A stretch of 64,000 nucleotides of DNA. Origin: CBDHDN01 sp965261585 (GTDB lineage Bacteria > Pseudomonadota > Alphaproteobacteria > UBA6615). Location of the stretch: positions 1-64,000 of the forward strand of contig CBDHDN010000019.1 in NCBI GenBank assembly GCA_965261585.1, in the 5' to 3' direction. The first letter of the stretch is position 1, and the number at the start of each line of letters is the position of its first letter. The position numbers were made by a program, and so were the translations under genes. Under the pieces are notes generated by a model. That model was not told the DNA's origin. It did not search any database and was given only the letters and a program-made list of their open reading frames with translations. Below, in pieces: positions 60,355-64,000 of the stretch.

Positions 60355-60761
60355 CGCCGCGACCTCCGCCGCCCCAAAGGGCCGAAGGTCTCCGTCTTGG
60401 CCTCCAGCAGTTCCACCTGCATGGTCAACTCTCCGATCCGCTTCATGGCGCTATCCAGTTCCGCCTGCACCGGATCGCCCTTGCGTTGCTTGAGCGAGGC
60501 GTCGATCCCGCCGATCGCTTTCTCACGCCACTGCTCGAGCCGGAAGATCTCTACGCCCAACTGGCGCAACAGAAGTTGCACCGGCTCGTCACGCAAAAGC
60601 CGCAGAACGACCTCACGCTTGCGCGCCACCGTCCATCGCTGGCCAAGTCCCAGCGGGCCTGCCGGCAAAGCCTGGCCTGGGGAAAACGTGGACGAGCCAA
60701 GCTCGCCCGCATTTACCACAGGCCCATCAACAGCAACTTTCTTCTCAAAATTATCGGTCAT
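60351..60761 (-). CDS. transposase OrfA, helix-turn-helix subunit (copy B)
   Basis: 136 residues from the ATG at 60761 with AAGGAGG upstream. Same helix-turn-helix and coiled tail as copy A, one Leu/Ser difference (QLLLRQLG). It ends in the ATGA overlap with OrfB. Confidence 0.8.
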   Translation of the reverse strand: MTDNFEKKVAVDGPVVNAGELGSSTFSPGQALPAGPLGLGQRWTVARKREVVLRLLRDEPVQLLLRQLGVEIFRLEQWREKAIGGIDASLKQRKGDPVQAELDSAMKRIGELTMQVELLEAKTETFGPLGRRRSRR

Positions 60762-60979
60762 GTTCCGGTCCTCCTTGGACACTTCGATTAAGCCAATTCT
60801 GTGTCCAAGGAAATCGGGTCCGACTCATCAACAACTCGAACAACTCGTTCACGAAGATCTTCCGAATAAGGTCGTGTCATCCATGGCTGGCCTCCTTTAA
60901 CCCAGCTCATAGCTTGAATCACTTTTTGCGACCCTTGGGAATCCCCTTTTTTGATTCTGTCTATGCCGGACCCGCTCTA

Positions 60980-61096
60980 GTGGTTCGATGCTGACGGATG
61001 GGGACCCATCCGTCAGCTGAATCGAACCACCAGCTTATTGATTCTGTGGGCTGATTCATCTGACGCTTGGGCACCCAAGCGTTAGGATCAGACCAC
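60980..61096 (+). repeat. 117-bp double-hairpin MITE (family B), copy 3
   Basis: Complete copy with TA flanks (60978-60979, 61097-61098) in CTAG on both sides. Two changes in the left arm of hairpin 2 (C to T, A to G) turn Watson-Crick pairs into G-U wobble pairs in RNA, so folding is kept. It ends 23 bp before the surA start and may carry or shield its leader. Confidence 0.87.
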
Positions 61097-61119
61097 TAGG
61101 GTTACGTGCGAGGACAATT

Positions 61120-62409
61120 GTGTCGAAGATGAAAGCAATCGCTGGCTGGCTCCACGCGGCGGCACGGTACGCGGCCATCATCGCGGCGCTTGCCGCGTTC
61201 GCGCAGACCGCGGCGGCGCAACAGGTGCTGCGCATCGCGGCCGTCGTCAACGATGACGTGATCTCCGCCTTCGACCTGCAGCAGCGCCTGCGCATGGTGC
61301 TGTTGACGTCGGGCCTGCAGGACACGCCGGAACAGCGCCGGCGGCTGGCGCCGCGGGTGCTGCAGATCCTGATCGACGAGCGGCTGCAGGCCCAGGAGGC
61401 GGCGCGGCTCAACGTCCGCGTGACCGCGCAGGAGGTCGATCAGGGCATGCGGCAGATCGAGCGCAACAACAATCTGCCAAGCGGCGGGTTCGATGCCTTC
61501 GCACGCCAGGCCGGCGTGTCGGCCGCCGCCGTCGAGGAGGGCATGCGCGCCAACATCCGATGGCAGAAAATACTGGCGCGGCGCATCGTCCCGACAATCG
61601 AGATCGGCCCCGACGAAATCGACACCGTCTTGGAGCGCATCATGGCCAACAGCGGCCGCACCGAATATCGCGTCGCCGAGATCGTGCTGCCGATCGACGA
61701 CCCGGCGGAAGAGGCCGAGGTGATTGGCCTGGCCGACCGGCTGGTCGCGCAGCTGCGCGAGGGCGCGAATTTCGCTGCCGTCGCGCGCCAGTTCAGTCAG
61801 AGCGCCACGGCAGCCCAGGGCGGCGACATCGGCTGGGTCCAGGAGGGCCAGCTGGGGTCCGAGCTGGATGCCGCCCTGGCCAGGATGGCGGCCGGACAGC
61901 TGTCGCCGCCGATCCGCGCGCCCGACGGGATCCGCATTCTGGCGCTCATTGATCGGCGACGGGCGCAGGCGCCGGGCGAGGACGAGATCGAGGTCGCCGT
62001 GCGCCAGTTGTTGTTGCCGTTCGCCGCCGGTGCGGCGGAGAACGAGATCGAGAGCCAGATCGCCCTGGCGGCGCAGGTCGGCGAAGCGGCCGAGAGCTGT
62101 GCCGATTTTGCCGAGCTCGCCGACCAACTGGGCGCCCCGCAGCCGGCCGAGCCGATCCGCCTGCAAGTCGGCAATCTGAGTGAACAGCTGCGCGACGTCG
62201 TCGCGGCGCTGCCGGTGGGAGACGTCAGCGCACCGCTGCGCACGCCCAACGGGGTACAGCTGGTGATGCTGTGCGAGCGCGACGATTCGGCCACGGAGGC
62301 GACGCGGGAGCGGATCGGTGACACGCTGCGGCGCGAGCGCCTGGACATGCTGGCGAACCGCTATCTGCGCGACCTGCGCCGCGCCGCCTTCATCGACCGC
62401 CGGGTTTGA
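61120..62409 (+). CDS. surA: periplasmic chaperone/peptidyl-prolyl isomerase SurA
   Basis: 429 residues from GTG 61120, or 426 from ATG 61129. Signal peptide ending near FAQTAAAQ. The SurA N-domain begins VLRIAAVVNDDVISAFDL, and a PpiC-like (parvulin) domain covers about 165-265 (RVAEIVLPI, FAAVARQFSQSATAAQGGDIGW). It escorts outer-membrane proteins, LptD among them, through the periplasm. The usual lptD-surA junction is broken by mobile elements, so a new promoter is needed. The stop overlaps the rsmA start. Confidence 0.92.
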   Translation: MSKMKAIAGWLHAAARYAAIIAALAAFAQTAAAQQVLRIAAVVNDDVISAFDLQQRLRMVLLTSGLQDTPEQRRRLAPRVLQILIDERLQAQEAARLNVRVTAQEVDQGMRQIERNNNLPSGGFDAFARQAGVSAAAVEEGMRANIRWQKILARRIVPTIEIGPDEIDTVLERIMANSGRTEYRVAEIVLPIDDPAEEAEVIGLADRLVAQLREGANFAAVARQFSQSATAAQGGDIGWVQEGQLGSELDAALARMAAGQLSPPIRAPDGIRILALIDRRRAQAPGEDEIEVAVRQLLLPFAAGAAENEIESQIALAAQVGEAAESCADFAELADQLGAPQPAEPIRLQVGNLSEQLRDVVAALPVGDVSAPLRTPNGVQLVMLCERDDSATEATRERIGDTLRRERLDMLANRYLRDLRRAAFIDRRV

Positions 62410-63284
62410 CCCGGGCGTCGCCGACCGGTTCCGCAGCGCCGTCGCCGGCCCTGCCACCGCCGAACCTGCCGCCGCTGCGCGAGGTGATCGCTCGGCACGG
62501 CCTGCGGGCCAAACGATCGCTCGGCCAGCACTTCCTGCTCGACCTCAACCTGACGCGCCGCATCGTCGGCGCCGCCGGCGATTTGGCGGGCAGCCATGTC
62601 GTCGAGATCGGGCCGGGACCGGGCGGCCTGACGCGGGCGCTGCTGGACAGCCCGGCGGCGGGGGTCGTGGCGGTCGAGCGCGACGACCGCTGCCTGGCGG
62701 CGCTGGCCGAGCTCGCCGCGGCGTACCCGGGCCGCCTGCGTTGCGTCGCCGGCGACGCGCTCGTCATCGACCCGGCGACGCTGTGCCCGGCGCCGCGCGC
62801 CATCGTCGCCAACCTGCCCTACAACATCGCCACGCGGCTCGTGCTGAACTGGCTCACGGCGCCACAGGCCCACTCCGCCATCACAGTGATGCTGCAGAAG
62901 GAGGTGGCACAGCGCCTCGCCGGGCAGCCGGGCACCAAGAGCTATGGCCGCCTGTCGGTCATCGTGCAGTGGCTGTGCGAAGTGCGCATCGCCTTCGACG
63001 TGGCGGCGACGGCGTTCACACCGCCGCCCAACGTCGTGTCCAGCGTCGTCCGGCTGGTGCCGCGCGCAGCGCCGCTGTTTCCGGCCGAACGGGCGACGCT
63101 CGAACGCGTCACCGCCGCCGCGTTCGGCCAGCGCCGCAAGATGCTGCGGACGAGCCTCAAGCAGCTCGTCGCCGACCCGTTGCCGGTGCTGGCCGAAGCC
63201 GGGATCGACCCGCGGGCGCGCGGCGAGGCGCTGTCGATCGAAGAGCTGTGCGAACTGGCGCGCGCGTTCGCCGCGCACCACTAA
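62406..63284 (+). CDS. rsmA: 16S rRNA (adenine1518/1519-N6) dimethyltransferase
   Basis: 292 residues, starting with TTG in a TTGA overlap with the surA stop. The motifs KRSLGQHFLLDLNLTRRIV, VVEIGPGPGGLTRALL and the catalytic NLPYNIAT are those of RsmA/KsgA. It dimethylates two adenosines near the 3' end of 16S rRNA. In many relatives pdxA lies between surA and rsmA; it is absent here. The stop overlaps that of the opposing gmk. Confidence 0.94.
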   Translation: MTRASPTGSAAPSPALPPPNLPPLREVIARHGLRAKRSLGQHFLLDLNLTRRIVGAAGDLAGSHVVEIGPGPGGLTRALLDSPAAGVVAVERDDRCLAALAELAAAYPGRLRCVAGDALVIDPATLCPAPRAIVANLPYNIATRLVLNWLTAPQAHSAITVMLQKEVAQRLAGQPGTKSYGRLSVIVQWLCEVRIAFDVAATAFTPPPNVVSSVVRLVPRAAPLFPAERATLERVTAAAFGQRRKMLRTSLKQLVADPLPVLAEAGIDPRARGEALSIEELCELARAFAAHH

Positions 63285-63934
63285 CGCCCCATGCGCAGGG
63301 CGCGGATGAACTCGGCGAGGCCGACCTGGCGGTCGCGGCGCAGGCGCTCGGCGTCGAGGATCGCCTGCGCCTTGGCGACGCTGGTGCCGACGTCGGTGTT
63401 GACGATGATGTAGTGATACTCACTCCAATGGGTCATCTCGTCGGCCGCCTTGGCCATCCGGTCGGCGATGACCCGGTCGCTGTCCTGGGCGCGCGCGATC
63501 AGCCGGCGCTCGAGCTCGGCGGTCGACGGCGGCAGCACGAAGACGCTGACCAGGTCCTCGCGCGCCGTCTCCTCGAGCTGCTGGGTGCCCTGCCAGTCGA
63601 TGTCGAACAGCACGTCGCGGCCGGCGCCGAGCGCCGCCTCGACCGGGCCGCGCGGCGTCCCGTAGTAGTGCCCGAACACCTTGGCGTGCTCGAGCAGCTC
63701 CTGCCGGTTGACCATCAAATCGAACGTGGTGGGGTCGAGGAAGCGGTAGTCGGCGTTGGCGACCTCGCCGGGGCGCTTCGGCCGCGTCGTCACGGAGATC
63801 GACATCGTCAGGTTCGGGTCGCGGTCCAGCAGCGCGCGCGAGATCGTCGTCTTGCCGGCGCCCGAGGGCGACGACAGCACGAGCATCAGGCCGCGCCGCG
63901 AGATGTTGCCGGGCTCCGGATCGCGCTCTGCCAA
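63281..63934 (-). CDS. gmk: guanylate kinase
   Basis: 217 residues, starting with TTG (ribosome site AGGAG); a start at the internal ATG near 63886 would still keep the P-loop SSPSGAGKTT (21-30). GMP-binding residues in SVTTRPKRPGEV and YRFLD, then DIDWQGTQQL. It makes GDP from GMP. It follows yicC, the usual partner, with 17 bp of GAGCAG repeats between them. Confidence 0.95.
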   Translation of the reverse strand: MAERDPEPGNISRRGLMLVLSSPSGAGKTTISRALLDRDPNLTMSISVTTRPKRPGEVANADYRFLDPTTFDLMVNRQELLEHAKVFGHYYGTPRGPVEAALGAGRDVLFDIDWQGTQQLEETAREDLVSVFVLPPSTAELERRLIARAQDSDRVIADRMAKAADEMTHWSEYHYIIVNTDVGTSVAKAQAILDAERLRRDRQVGLAEFIRALRMGR

Positions 63935-63951
63935 CGCTCCTGCTCCTGCTC

Positions 63952-64000
63952 CTACTCGACGTTCTGCACCTGCTCGCGCAGCTGCTCGATGACCTCTTTC
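63952..64000 (-). CDS. yicC: YicC-family protein, C-terminus only (cut by window edge)
   Basis: The last 15 residues, KEVIEQLREQVQNVE, match the conserved end of YicC proteins (DUF1732), RNA-binding/RNase-related regulators. The position directly upstream of gmk is the normal one. The rest lies beyond the window. Confidence 0.8.
   Translation of the reverse strand, partial: KEVIEQLREQVQNVE

Larger units (their letters stand above)
59414..60827 (-). mobile_element. IS3-like insertion sequence, copy B (14-bp target duplication)
   Basis: 1414 bp, same ends as copy A but in the opposite orientation. Flanked by a perfect 14-bp duplication TCAACAACTCGAAC (59400-59413 and 60828-60841). Inserted into codon 18 of the IS630 transposase. 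Confidence 0.9.
58558..60880 (-). pseudogene. transposase, IS630 family (interrupted and 3'-truncated)
   Basis: Starts at the ATG at 60880 (GGAGG upstream) with MTRPYSEDLRERVVRVV. It is broken by IS3-like copy B, and continues at 59399 with ESGTSRNAAAKQFDVSISF, a helix-turn-helix. A run of seven A on the coding strand (59110-59116 in window coordinates) is a likely frameshift site to the catalytic frame, which has FLDETWARTNMARRYG, IVIMDNLSSHK and SPDLNPIEQVFAKLK for D, D and E. It runs out at AIGNALDEL without the usual ending. Non-functional as it stands. Confidence 0.82.
58558..60977 (-). mobile_element. IS630-family element remnant, with IS3-like copy B nested inside
   Basis: Left part about 58558-59413 and right part about 60828-60977, separated by the IS3-like element. 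The transposase C-terminus is cut at the lptD junction, so the 3' end is lost. The right terminus was not located; a family-B MITE follows at 60978. With the nested IS it separates lptD from surA by 2.5 kb. Confidence 0.75.

Noticed and set aside
11279..61098. One large composite genomic island spanning the window
   Set aside because: Most genes between the mobile elements are conserved housekeeping genes in normal alphaproteobacterial order, and the IS copies have independent target duplications.

Overview
The window is a high-GC alphaproteobacterial chromosome segment. Gene order resembles Rhodospirillales-like genomes: xseA/purD divergent, maoC-ribF-ileS-lspA-DUF3035-M16-M16, rsmD/mutL, pepA/lptF-lptG-lptD-surA-rsmA and yicC-gmk. 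Lipid A and LPS genes (msbA, waaA, lpxK, lptF, lptG, lptD) show a Gram-negative, LPS-making cell. The species cannot be named from this sequence. No rRNA, tRNA or CRISPR array was seen.

Layout. 1-1500: the end of a serine recombinase, an orphan HicB antitoxin and small unknown genes. 1590-4919: two head-to-tail copies of one IS. 4993-8664: a coupled operon (crotonase-like protein, CoA-binding protein, MetY), a TylF-type methyltransferase, and a compact unit with a perfect FNR/FixK-type box, a 34-residue membrane protein and a terminator. 8665-11226: ytoQ, an MFS transporter and cheZ. 11279-15390: a mobile-element patch (IS3-like, IS256, three copies of a 103-bp MITE) containing a chemoreceptor remnant. 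15580-26699: cutA, pmbA, msbA-waaA-lpxK, an M23 peptidase, xseA, purD and a small exported protein. 26696-29710: a two-haem cytochrome lipoprotein gene split by an IS1380 element. 29821-46272: tadA, then housekeeping genes (glutamine-amidotransferase-type hydrolase, SDR, pseudouridine synthase, rsmD, mutL, two M16 peptidases, a DUF3035 lipoprotein, lspA, ileS, ribF, a PhaJ-like hydratase). 46610-49996: an ISNCY-type element whose transposase gene is interrupted by a group II intron. 50074-63954: an alpha/beta hydrolase, holC, pepA and the LPS-transport/outer-membrane operon. That operon is broken between lptD and surA by a nest of an IS630 remnant, an IS3-like element and a MITE.

The mobile layer is the most informative part. 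Nine IS copies of six types have boundaries that can mostly be fixed to the base from terminal repeats and target duplications. Two short non-autonomous repeats (103 and 117 bp) are flanked by TA, usually within CTAG. Removing the insertions in silico restores two genes exactly: a 452-residue cytochrome lipoprotein, and a 391-residue transposase after intron splicing.

No multi-gene system that is clearly new was found. The best leads are the FNR-box/34-aa membrane protein unit, the double-hairpin 117-bp repeat, the intron with an enlarged domain VI, and a PhaR-like operator separated from a PhaJ-like gene by that repeat. All calls come from reading the sequence without database searches.
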